From NCBI GenBank assembly GCA_026708005.1, contig JAPOVR010000129.1, positions 1 through 34,916 on the forward strand: a DNA stretch of 34,916 nucleotides, in the 5' to 3' direction. A program made the position numbers and the translations under genes. Below are positions 8,261 through 15,758 of the stretch, piece after piece; within the stretch, counting starts at the first letter, position 1, and each line of letters opens with the position of its first letter. The notes beneath the pieces were generated by a model. The model saw nothing but the letters and a program-made list of their open reading frames with translations. It did not search any database and was not told the DNA's origin. This DNA is from Actinomycetes bacterium (lineage in GTDB: Bacteria > Actinomycetota > Thermoleophilia > Gaiellales > Gaiellaceae).

Positions 8261-10300
8261 ATGGCGACGCGAGTTGGGGTCGATGTCGGAGGCACATTCA
8301 CAGATCTGATCTTCTTCGACGACGCCACCGGCGAGACGCTCGTCGCGAAGGAACCCACGACACCTGAAGCGCCCGAGCAGGGCGTCATCCGAGCGTTCGA
8401 GACCGGCGTCCCGAGCGAGCAGCGGCGCACGGTGCAGTTCTTCCTCCATGGCACAACCGTCGGCCTGAACGCGCTGCTCGAGCGCAAGGGCGCCGTCGTC
8501 GGCTTGCTCGCGACAGCTGGCTTTCGGGACATCCTCGAGGTGAAGCGGGGAGACCGCGACGACCCGTACGACCTCTTCTGCAATCACCCTCCGCCGCTCG
8601 TGCCGCGGCGGCTGCGGCTGCCCGTCACCGAGCGAATGCTCGCGACAGGCGAGATCCGAACACCCATCGACGAGGACGACGTACGGCACGCGCTCCAGAC
8701 GTTCCTCGAGGAGGGAGTCACCACAGTCGCCGTGGCGTTCATGAACGCCTACCGGAACCCCGCGCACGAGCTAGCCGCCGAGCGCGTGCTGCGGGAGGAG
8801 GGCTTCGACGGCGCGATCTCGCTCTCCCACCAGGTGTCCGGCGAGTACCGCGAGTACGAGCGCACGTGCACGACGGTCATCGACGCGTTCGTGCGCCCGT
8901 GCATGGCCAGCTACCTCGAGCGCCTCAGCGTGCGCCTCAACGACACTGGCTTCGACGGGAGCATGCTCGTGACCCGCTGTGGCGGTGGATCGCTAACGTT
9001 CGAGGAAGCCGAGGCCCGGCCGTTCGAGACGATCCTCTCCGGGCCGGTAGCAGGCGCCGAAGGAGCGGCGGAGCTCGCGCGCCGCCTCGAGCTCGGCGAC
9101 GTCGTCACCGCCGATGTCGGCGGAACGAGCTTCGACACGAGCGTGATCACAGACGGCCGCCCCCGCGTCGTCAACGAGGGCCGCGTCGTCGGGCTGCCGG
9201 TCCAAACGCCGTGGGTCGACGTCCGCTCGATCGGGGCCGGGGGCGGATCGATCGTCGAGGTCGATATCGGCGGGCTCCTTCGTGTCGGCCCCCGTAGCGC
9301 CGGTGCCGACCCCGGCCCGGCGGCCTACGACCGGGGCGGCAGGCAGCCAACCGTGACCGACGCGGCGCTCGTGCTTGGAATGCTCGGCGACGGGAAGCTC
9401 GCCGGCGAGCTCGCGCTCGATGCGGATCGCGCACGAGCAGCGCTCGCCACCGTCGCCGAGCCCCTGTCGTTCACCGTCGAGCAGGCTGCCCAGGGAGCGC
9501 TCACCGTTGTCACGTCGAACATGGCCAACGCGATTCGCGAGATCACGGTCGAGCAGGGTCAAGATCCGCGGCAGGGCCGGCTGATGGCCTTCGGTGGAGC
9601 TGGTCCCCTCTTCGGCACCCTGCTTGCCCGCGAGCTCGACATCACCCGCATCGTGATCCCACCACACGCCGGCAACTTCTCGGCCTGGGGCCTGCTCGGA
9701 GCCGACCTGACGCGCACCGCGGCCCGCACGCACATCCTCCAGCTGACCGCCGAGAGCCTCGCGATCGCCGGCGGCATCCTCGACGAGCTCTTCGACGATC
9801 TCGCCGCGCGCAATGGAGCAGCCGAGGCAACCCGCGAGGTCGGCCTCGACATGCGCTACGCAGGGCAGGAGCATACGCTGACGATCGCGCTCGGAACGCC
9901 GCGCGCCAGCCTCGTAGGCGTGGGTGCCGAGGCGGTCGCAGAGACGTTCACCGACGAGTACGAGCGCACGTTCGGCCATGCGATGGAGGAGGCGATCGAG
10001 ATCGTCTCGGCACGCGCCACGCTGCGGACGCCGCTGCCGCGCCGCGCCGAGCGGTTCACAGTCACCTCGGCAACCGACGCCGACGTCGGCTCGTTCCGTG
10101 CCTACTCGTTCGCGAGCGGTCGGTGGCTCGACTTCGAGCTCGTTCAGCGTGCGACTCTCGCTGTGGGGACAGAGCTAGCCGGGCCGGCGATCGTGCTGGA
10201 GGACACCGCGACGACCTACGTCGATGCAGGGTTCTCACTGCGCGTGGATGGGAGCGGCTGCCTGTTCATGCGGGACAGCCACGAAGCAGGCCCCAACTGA
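8261..10300 (+). CDS. hyuA: Hydantoinase A subunit (ATP-binding), copy 2
   Basis: 679-residue HyuA subunit, homologous to hyuA1 throughout but clearly diverged. It has the N-terminal phosphate loop 'VDVGGTFTDLIFFDD', the second motif 'TADVGGTSFDT', 'RSIGAGGGS' and 'GPRSAGADPG'. Start ATG at 8261 follows AGAGGAG by six bases and matches the hyuA1 start MATRVGVDVGGTFTDL; the frame is open upstream to 7904 but without family similarity. The stop overlaps the hyuB3 start (TGATG, 10298-10302), so the two are translationally coupled. Probably a second hydantoinase/oxoprolinase-type enzyme with its own substrate range. Confidence 0.94.
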   Translation: MATRVGVDVGGTFTDLIFFDDATGETLVAKEPTTPEAPEQGVIRAFETGVPSEQRRTVQFFLHGTTVGLNALLERKGAVVGLLATAGFRDILEVKRGDRDDPYDLFCNHPPPLVPRRLRLPVTERMLATGEIRTPIDEDDVRHALQTFLEEGVTTVAVAFMNAYRNPAHELAAERVLREEGFDGAISLSHQVSGEYREYERTCTTVIDAFVRPCMASYLERLSVRLNDTGFDGSMLVTRCGGGSLTFEEAEARPFETILSGPVAGAEGAAELARRLELGDVVTADVGGTSFDTSVITDGRPRVVNEGRVVGLPVQTPWVDVRSIGAGGGSIVEVDIGGLLRVGPRSAGADPGPAAYDRGGRQPTVTDAALVLGMLGDGKLAGELALDADRARAALATVAEPLSFTVEQAAQGALTVVTSNMANAIREITVEQGQDPRQGRLMAFGGAGPLFGTLLARELDITRIVIPPHAGNFSAWGLLGADLTRTAARTHILQLTAESLAIAGGILDELFDDLAARNGAAEATREVGLDMRYAGQEHTLTIALGTPRASLVGVGAEAVAETFTDEYERTFGHAMEEAIEIVSARATLRTPLPRRAERFTVTSATDADVGSFRAYSFASGRWLDFELVQRATLAVGTELAGPAIVLEDTATTYVDAGFSLRVDGSGCLFMRDSHEAGPN

Positions 10301-12030
10301 TGACTCTACCGACGTCAGAGCCGATCCTCTACCGCGCTGGAATCGGCAGCTCGACCGGCGTTGTCGATGCCGACCCTGTCAGCACGGAGGTCGTGCGGCA
10401 CAGCCTCAACTCCGCCGCCAACCAGATGAAGCGCGCGCTGATCCGCACCGCGTTCTCACCGGTGATCTACGAGGTGCTCGACTTCGCGGTGGCGATCTAC
10501 GACCGGCAGATACGCCTCCTAGCACAGGCACCGAGCCTCCCGTTCTTCATGGGAACGATGAACTTCTGCGTCGAGGCGGCAGTCGAGGCGGTAGGTGGAG
10601 AGGAGCGCCTCGACCCCGGCGACATCATCCTCTACAACTACCCGTACGGCACCGGCTCGCACCCGCAGGATGCAGCCGTCGTGATGCCGGTCTTCGTGGA
10701 TGGGGCTGAGCTGGTCGGCTACACGACGACCAAGGGCCACTGGCTCGACATCGGCGGGAAGGATCCCTACTCGACCGACACGGTCGACGTGCACCAGGAA
10801 GGCACGATCTTCCCGGGGGTCAAGCTCTTCCGCAAGGGGGAGCTGGTCGAGGACATCCTGAGGATGGCAACCGCGAACTCGCGGGTCCCGAAGATGGTGG
10901 CCGGCGACATCAACGCCGAGGTCGCTGCCGTTCGGGTCGGGGCGGCCGGCCTGCTTCGCGTCATCAACCGCTATGGGCTCGAGGCGTTCGCCGCCTCGGT
11001 CGAGCGGATGTTCGACCATGGAGAGGCAGTCGTGCGAAGCTACTTCGAGAAGATCCCGGACGGACGCTACGTGGGCCGCGGCGAGATGGACGACGACGGG
11101 ATCAGCGATGCGCCTGTGCCGTTCGAGATCGTCGTCGAGGTGGATGGATCAACCGTGCGGCTCGACTACAGCGGCGCGCCGGATGCACAGGTCGGCCCAA
11201 TCAACTGCCCGATCGCCTCGACGGTCTCCGCCAGCCGCATCGCGATCACCATGCTCGCGGGAGGCGGGGAGGCTCCGAACGAGGGCCACTTCCGACCGAT
11301 CGAGGTCGTCGCGCGCCCCGGCTCGATGTTCCACCCCGAGCCGCCCTCACCATGCTTCCTCTATGGCTGGCCGGCCATGCAGTCACTCGAGGTGATCTAC
11401 GACGCGGTTTCGAAGGTGATGCCGGAGGCCGTTCCCGCCTGCAGCGGGGGCGATATCTGCGCGCTCGTGTGGTGGGGCATCCGTGAGGAGACGAGCGAGC
11501 CTTGGGCCGATGGCTCGCCGCACCCGGTCGGTCAGGGCGCCCACGCCCACGGGGACGGGGCTAGCAGCCTGATTCACCATGCCGAGGCTGCGACGCGCTT
11601 CTCTCCGACCGAGGTCTGGGAGGCGCGTAACCCGTGGCTACTCGAGAAGATCGAGCTCGCCCCCGACTCCTGCGGCCCCGGCAAGCACCGCGGAGGACTC
11701 GGCGTCGACATGCACTTCCACATGATCGAGGATGCCTACGTGACCGCCGCTGTCGAGCGCACGAAGAATGAGCCGTGGGGACTCGAGGGCGGCCTGCCAG
11801 CTCGACCGAACTGCGGGATGCTCTACCACGTCGACGGCACGACCGAGCCGGTCGCCAAGGCAACTCGGCTCGCGGTGCCCAAGGGTGCGACGCTCGTGCT
11901 GCAAAACGGCGGGGGCGGCGGGTATGGGCCACCGTCCGAGCGCGATCCCAAGGCCGTTCACGAGGACCTGCGGGAGGGTTACATCACCGAGGGGCACGCG
12001 CGCGAGCACTATCCACACGCGTTCGAGTAG
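10300..12030 (+). CDS. hyuB: Hydantoinase B / oxoprolinase family subunit, copy 3
   Basis: 576-residue HyuB partner of hyuA2. Signatures: 'TAFSPVIYEVLDFAVAIYD', 'GDIILYNYPYGTGSHPQDA', 'GPINCPIASTVSASR', 'PWGLEGG' and the C-terminal 'GGGGGYGPPSERDP' with AVHEDLREGYIT. ATG at 10300 overlaps the hyuA2 stop; the frame is open further upstream inside hyuA2 but the conserved N-terminus (YRAGIGSSTGVVDADPVSTEV) begins after this ATG. Diverged from hyuB1/hyuB2 and shows no converted block, so homogenisation was confined to the tandem pair. Confidence 0.94.
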   Translation: MTLPTSEPILYRAGIGSSTGVVDADPVSTEVVRHSLNSAANQMKRALIRTAFSPVIYEVLDFAVAIYDRQIRLLAQAPSLPFFMGTMNFCVEAAVEAVGGEERLDPGDIILYNYPYGTGSHPQDAAVVMPVFVDGAELVGYTTTKGHWLDIGGKDPYSTDTVDVHQEGTIFPGVKLFRKGELVEDILRMATANSRVPKMVAGDINAEVAAVRVGAAGLLRVINRYGLEAFAASVERMFDHGEAVVRSYFEKIPDGRYVGRGEMDDDGISDAPVPFEIVVEVDGSTVRLDYSGAPDAQVGPINCPIASTVSASRIAITMLAGGGEAPNEGHFRPIEVVARPGSMFHPEPPSPCFLYGWPAMQSLEVIYDAVSKVMPEAVPACSGGDICALVWWGIREETSEPWADGSPHPVGQGAHAHGDGASSLIHHAEAATRFSPTEVWEARNPWLLEKIELAPDSCGPGKHRGGLGVDMHFHMIEDAYVTAAVERTKNEPWGLEGGLPARPNCGMLYHVDGTTEPVAKATRLAVPKGATLVLQNGGGGGYGPPSERDPKAVHEDLREGYITEGHAREHYPHAFE

Positions 12031-12436
12031 CCCAAGGGCCGCAGATCGCACCCCACCTGAGAGCCGGGCCGAGAGCTGGACCGCGCGGAGCCGCCCAGCC
12101 GCCACACGAGGGCAGCCCACCCTCCACCCACCACCCAGGGAGGGTAGCCCGAAGAAGCGCACGACTTCCGCGCAACCGGCCACAAAAGCGTCACGAAACT
12201 GTGCCAAGAGTGCGCTGCCCTGCGACCGGCCGGGAGGCTACCGGCCGGCTGGGAGGCAGACGCCGGCGAGCGTGGCGGTGCCCACTCCCCGTCCGCGAGC
12301 TCGAGGCAACCAAACAGGAGGATGAGTAAACAGACCCGCATGCTCCTCGCCACCCACAAGCCGCTCGCGGACGCCGACCGCCCGACCGCAGCAGCAAACA
12401 TACCCGCATAGCCCCCGCCGCCCCGCGTCCGGGGCA
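12031..12436. other. Intergenic region downstream of hyuB3
   Basis: Holds dispersed element copy 2 (12111-12215) and a short direct repeat of CCGGCCGG..GGGAGGC near 12220-12255. A 29-codon frame from ATG 12322 has AGGAGG directly against its start codon, leaving no usable spacing. No supported gene. Confidence 0.5.
12111..12215 (-). repeat. Dispersed ~100-bp intergenic element, copy 2
   Basis: Same order of blocks as copy 1: CCACCACCCAGGGAGGGTAG hairpin region (12128-12147), AGAAGCGCACGACTT, GCCAC-N6-GTCAC and GAAACTGTGCCAAGAGTGCG. The first GTCAC half is changed to GCCAC. Lies 80 bp after hyuB3. Confidence 0.8.
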
Positions 12437-12520
12437 GCCCTAGGAGGGTCTAGCGAAACGCGCAATGCCTGTATCCATGCGGGTCTGCGGGTAGGGGTTC
12501 AGGACGGTTACCCACGATTG
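12437..12520 (-). repeat. ~84-bp repeat R, copy A (inverted relative to 34784-34867)
   Basis: The reverse complement matches 34784-34867 over its whole length with scattered substitutions; the best-kept parts are GTGGGTAACCG, GGATACAGGC and GTTTCGCTAGACCCTCCTAG. It abuts the 3' side of the decayed IS3 element at 12521-13755, so it may be part of, or a preferred neighbour of, that element. Confidence 0.75.
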
Positions 12521-13755
12521 CCCTGCCCTGGGTGTTTGTGGGGGGCGATGTGGGTGTGGGCGTGGTGGTTTGGGGTGGGGTGGGCGGTACCCGAGGGGGC
12601 TGTGGGGGCGGAGCTGGTTGTAGGTCTGGGGTCAGCTCTCGATCGGGGGCCTGGGCTTCCCGGTGGGTGTAGAAGATCTCGCGGTCTGTGTGGCTCGTCC
12701 CGCGGCTTGCCGTTGAAGCCCTCTCGGATGTGGGCGTTCCCTCTCTGGGGCTGCCGGGCTGGGTGAAGAGCGGACGGGTAACCGGCCTGGCCAAGCCAAC
12801 TCGGCACGGCCCTGTTGGTGAATCTCAAGGTGGATTGTCCGCGCGCAGGTGCGCGGGAAACACCGGTGGGCAATCGAACAGCCTCGGTAAGGCTGCGGGG
12901 GCACACTTGTCGGCCCGGATGCGCTGGGCCACCCCGGTCGCTAGGGCGTTGCCGGGTGTGCTCTCCCCGCCACGGCAACGAGGGGCCATCCGCTTGCAGG
13001 TTCGGGCCGCCACCGGATCCGGTGACCCAGACGTGAGCTGCAGTAGGCAGGGCGCAGCCGGATCCGGGGCCCACCGGCCGGCCGCAGACGGCCCCGTCTT
13101 GGGCTGTCGGCGCGGCACCCTGGGGCCCCACCTGCCGCCAGATGCGCCCCCGCCTGCTTGTGGCCGGCCGTCCAGCCCCCAGGCCCGGCGGCAGGGCAGC
13201 GGCCCGCCGGTCAGCCGTGACCTGCCCAAGCCCACGAGCCGGCCCCCCGTTCGCAGCTCCAAGGCGCCGCCCCGGTTGTCCGGCACACGGGCACGGCAGC
13301 GCCGGCCGGGGCCGGGATTGGCCCAACACCCGACAGGCCCCACACCCCCGAGACCGCCAACACCCGCCGCCGCCTGCGTGACGGCCCCCACCCGACGCGC
13401 CGGGCTCACAAGCCCCCTCCGGCCGCTTCCCCCAGGATCCTGGTCAGCGACCACCGCGCCGGCCACCGCCCCCCGGCGGCCGCGCGTCTCCCGCCCCCCA
13501 ACCACCTGGACCACTTGGCCTGGCCGACCCACATACCACCGCATCCTCTTCACGCCAGCGGTAACACGCCTGCCCCCGTCGCCCCCCAGTCCCCTGCAAA
13601 CCCCCGCCACCGACCAACCCAGCACCAAAGCCACCCCGGCCCCCCGCGGCTTGATGACCGCCAGCGCCAGCGCCTGCCCCAACAGGTTGCAGCATCCCCC
13701 CTCCCCGACCCACACCCCCACACCGAGGGTCGACCAGCCAAGAAAGCAGGTCAAC
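12521..13755 (-). pseudogene. Decayed IS3-family insertion sequence (transposase relic), copy A
   Basis: No intact frame remains, but IS3 orfA/orfB fragments appear in order when the minus strand is read across frames: the 'VCRGLG' and 'CYRWR' remnants of the orfA HTH region, 'VADQ', 'LVSPARR' then 'AVT', 'VPRRQPK' followed by 'HVW', a decayed DDE-domain 'LRADN', 'NAHIREGFNGKPRDE' and finally 'REIFYTHREAQ'. Those are typical of the IS3 orfB integrase core. Multiple frameshifts and stops make it non-functional. The outer left-end sequence TGACCTGCTTTCTTGGCTGG (13755 downward) recurs at copy B. Bases 13162-13647 are identical to part of copy B. Boundaries are approximate; no target-site duplication was resolved. 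Confidence 0.8.
13162..13647 (-). repeat. 486-bp block identical to 20440-20925
   Basis: Direct repeat with offset 7278 and no difference seen, embedded in two otherwise clearly diverged IS3 relics. Because neither copy encodes a working protein, selection cannot explain the identity; recent gene conversion, recombination or an assembly artefact can. Confidence 0.88.
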
Positions 13756-13805
13756 CATGCCCAGGCTCCTCCACGGAAGACCAAGAGTCCGGGTCGTAGT
13801 CTGAG

Positions 13806-14018
13806 GTGACCGGGAGAACACTTCAGACCTACGTCGAGGCCAAGAACGACCTGTCCGATGTCAGGTGTGTTAGGCATGACAACACCTCATGGACCTGCTC
13901 AGGCAAGAGCGGAGGAATCTACCCAGTTGCCTTGGAGGTAGTCTGCGACAAGACCTACTGCATCTGGTATCCGGACGAATCCGTACTCGAGGGAAAAGCC
14001 ATTAGGCTCGGAGGGTAG
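13806..14018 (+). CDS. Small Cys-containing hypothetical protein, possibly 5'-truncated
   Basis: 70-residue frame from GTG 13806 with natural-looking composition, unlike the GC artefacts around it: four Cys (in 'VRCVRHDNTSWTCSGKSG' and 'VVCDKTYCIWYPDES'), which could form two disulfides. I do not recognise the family; it resembles the C-terminal part of small exported lipoproteins with a CxxxxxxxC...CxxxxC layout. A stop lies three codons upstream and no clear ribosome-binding site precedes the GTG. It begins ~50 bp beyond the IS copy A end, so the original N-terminus (signal peptide) may have been lost by that insertion. Expressed status unknown. Confidence 0.4.
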   Translation: MTGRTLQTYVEAKNDLSDVRCVRHDNTSWTCSGKSGGIYPVALEVVCDKTYCIWYPDESVLEGKAIRLGG

Positions 14019-14061
14019 ACCCGGATCGAATGAACCCCCGAGCGAATTGCGCTACACGCTC

Positions 14062-15270
14062 CTAGTGCGTTCCCGCCGAGGCGCGCTCGGACACGGCGTG
14101 CCCCTCCCAGAAACGGCTCAGCCGGAAGGGCTCGATCAGCGGCGGGACTTTGCCGGTCGCGATCAGCTCGGCCATCGTCAGCCCGCAGATCGGCGTTGCC
14201 TTGAACCCCCATGTGCCGGTGCCCGCGTCGAGGAAGAAGCTCTCGAGCTCGGTCTTCCCCATGAGCGGCGAGTAGTCGGGTGTCATGTCGCAGATGCCCG
14301 TCCACTGCCGCAGGATCTTGAGCGGCCCCATCCACGGGAAGAGGTCGAGCACACGCTTGGAGGCCTCCGAGAGGAACGTGTAGGTGGAGCTCGTCGAGTA
14401 GCTCGCGTAGCGCTCGATCTCCGCGCCCACCAGCAGCTCGCCGCGCGCCGACTGAGAGACGTAGACGAGTAGATCGGCCGAGGCGACGATACGGTCTAGG
14501 ATGGGCTTGTACGGCTCGGTGACGTAGGCCTGGAGCGGATGCGAGACGACCGGCAGCCGCACCCCGGCCATCCGCCCGATCCGACTCACGTAGCCGCCGA
14601 CGGCGCTCAGCACCGCGCCGGCCCCAACCGGCCCGGCGGGGGTCTGAACACCCGCGCAGCGCCCGTTCTCAACGGTTATGCCCGTCACCGGCGTCCCCTG
14701 ATGGATGTGCGCTCCCAGCCGCTGCGCGGCTGCCGCATAGCCCCAGACCACCGCGTCGTGGCGGATGACCGCACCCGGCGGATGCCAGGCCGCTCCGAGA
14801 ACGGGCCGCTTCCCCCCGCACGCGATGTCGATCTGCGGGCAGACCTCCCGCACCCCGTCCGCGTCGAGGAAGACCGTGTCGACACCGAGCGCTTGGTTGA
14901 CGAGCGCGCGATCCTGCTGGCTGCGCAGCGAGGGCTCGGAATGCGCCAGCGACAGCATGCCCCGCGGCGAGCGGAGGAGATTGATGTCGAGCTCCTGCGA
15001 GAGGCCCCGGTAGAGGTCGAAGCTGGCCTTGTAGAACGCGATCGACTCCGGGACCTTGTAGTTGGCACGCAGCACGGTCGTGTTGCGCCCCGAGCCTCCG
15101 GAACCGATGTAGGAGCGCTCGAGCACGGCAACATCGGTGATCCCGTGGTTCTTGGCGAGGTAGTACGCAGCCGCCAGGCCATGGCCCCCGCCGCCGATGA
15201 TCACGACGTCATAGCGCGGCTTGACCGGATGGGTCGTGAGCCACTCGCGCCTGCGGAAGAGCCCGCTCAC
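14062..15270 (-). CDS. soxB: Sarcosine oxidase-type beta subunit (FAD/FMN oxidoreductase)
   Basis: 402-residue DAO-family flavoprotein matching the beta subunit of heterotetrameric sarcosine oxidase, which oxidises the N-methyl amine. FAD-binding 'VVIIGGGGHGLAAAYYLA' at residues 22-39, then 'ERSYIGSGGSGRNTTVLRAN'. In the family, FMN is covalently bound to a His near position 172; His171 in 'VIRHDAVVWGYA' sits there. The C-terminal 'DAGTGTWGFKATPICGLTMA' fits the family. Starts at GTG 15270, overlapping the soxG stop by four bases (GTGA). It is last in the operon here (D-A-G-B), whereas soxB-D-A-G is usual. N-methylglutamate dehydrogenase MgdA is a close relative and an alternative identity. 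Confidence 0.9.
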   Translation of the reverse strand: MSGLFRRREWLTTHPVKPRYDVVIIGGGGHGLAAAYYLAKNHGITDVAVLERSYIGSGGSGRNTTVLRANYKVPESIAFYKASFDLYRGLSQELDINLLRSPRGMLSLAHSEPSLRSQQDRALVNQALGVDTVFLDADGVREVCPQIDIACGGKRPVLGAAWHPPGAVIRHDAVVWGYAAAAQRLGAHIHQGTPVTGITVENGRCAGVQTPAGPVGAGAVLSAVGGYVSRIGRMAGVRLPVVSHPLQAYVTEPYKPILDRIVASADLLVYVSQSARGELLVGAEIERYASYSTSSTYTFLSEASKRVLDLFPWMGPLKILRQWTGICDMTPDYSPLMGKTELESFFLDAGTGTWGFKATPICGLTMAELIATGKVPPLIEPFRLSRFWEGHAVSERASAGTH

Positions 15271-15758
15271 GCCGCGCCTGGCGCGGGCGCGCCGAAGTCG
15301 ACTGGTGGTCCTCTTCTTGGCGCGAGGTCACGGCACCCGTGCAGGATGCGCTCCTCGAGCTGGTGGCCAACCGGCGAGGGCACCAGCAGGTAGAGGCGAT
15401 CCGCCAGCGCGAGCGCCTTGCCGGCCACGTGGACGAGCTCGCACTGCACGAAGACTGGGCGCTCTGGCCCAAGCGGGACTGCGGCCAGGCGTGCGAACAG
15501 TTCCGCAGCCTCGGGCCAGGCGGCTGCGTAGACGCTCCACGCGTCCGTCTGGGTCTCGGCCAGGCCGCCCGTTGCCACGACACCCGCCCGCGCACGCTCC
15601 AGCAGCCGCCGGCCATCGCCGGGAGCCCCCAGCAGCCACAGCTCGTCGGGGGCGATCCTGCACGCGTACCCTCCCGCGCTCGTCGCAAGCGCGTCGAGGG
15701 CGGGCGCCTCGCCGGCGCAGGCGACGATGGTGAGCGCAACCGGTGAGAGCTCAAGCAC
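15267..15758 (-). CDS. soxG: Sarcosine oxidase-type gamma subunit
   Basis: 163 residues from GTG 15758, which overlaps the soxA stop and has AAGGGG nine bases upstream; an ATG at 15782 in frame would overlap soxA by 32 nt. The gamma subunit is GcvT-like in fold and structural rather than catalytic. Recognition is mainly by context between soxA and soxB, helped by 'PDELWLLGAPGDG', 'DAWSVYAAAWPEAAELFARL' and the late 'HGCRDLAP' typical of SoxG. SoxG sequences are poorly conserved, so identity rests on synteny. Confidence 0.8.
   Translation of the reverse strand: MLELSPVALTIVACAGEAPALDALATSAGGYACRIAPDELWLLGAPGDGRRLLERARAGVVATGGLAETQTDAWSVYAAAWPEAAELFARLAAVPLGPERPVFVQCELVHVAGKALALADRLYLLVPSPVGHQLEERILHGCRDLAPRRGPPVDFGAPAPGAA

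Noticed and set aside
12322..12411. 29-codon frame MSKQTRMLLATHK.. after AGGAGG
   Set aside because: The AGGAGG abuts the ATG with no spacing and the product is short with no recognisable feature.
12688..13809. 373-codon Pro/Arg-rich plus-strand frame
   Set aside because: Complement of the decayed IS3 element; the minus strand shows transposase fragments in order, this strand shows none.
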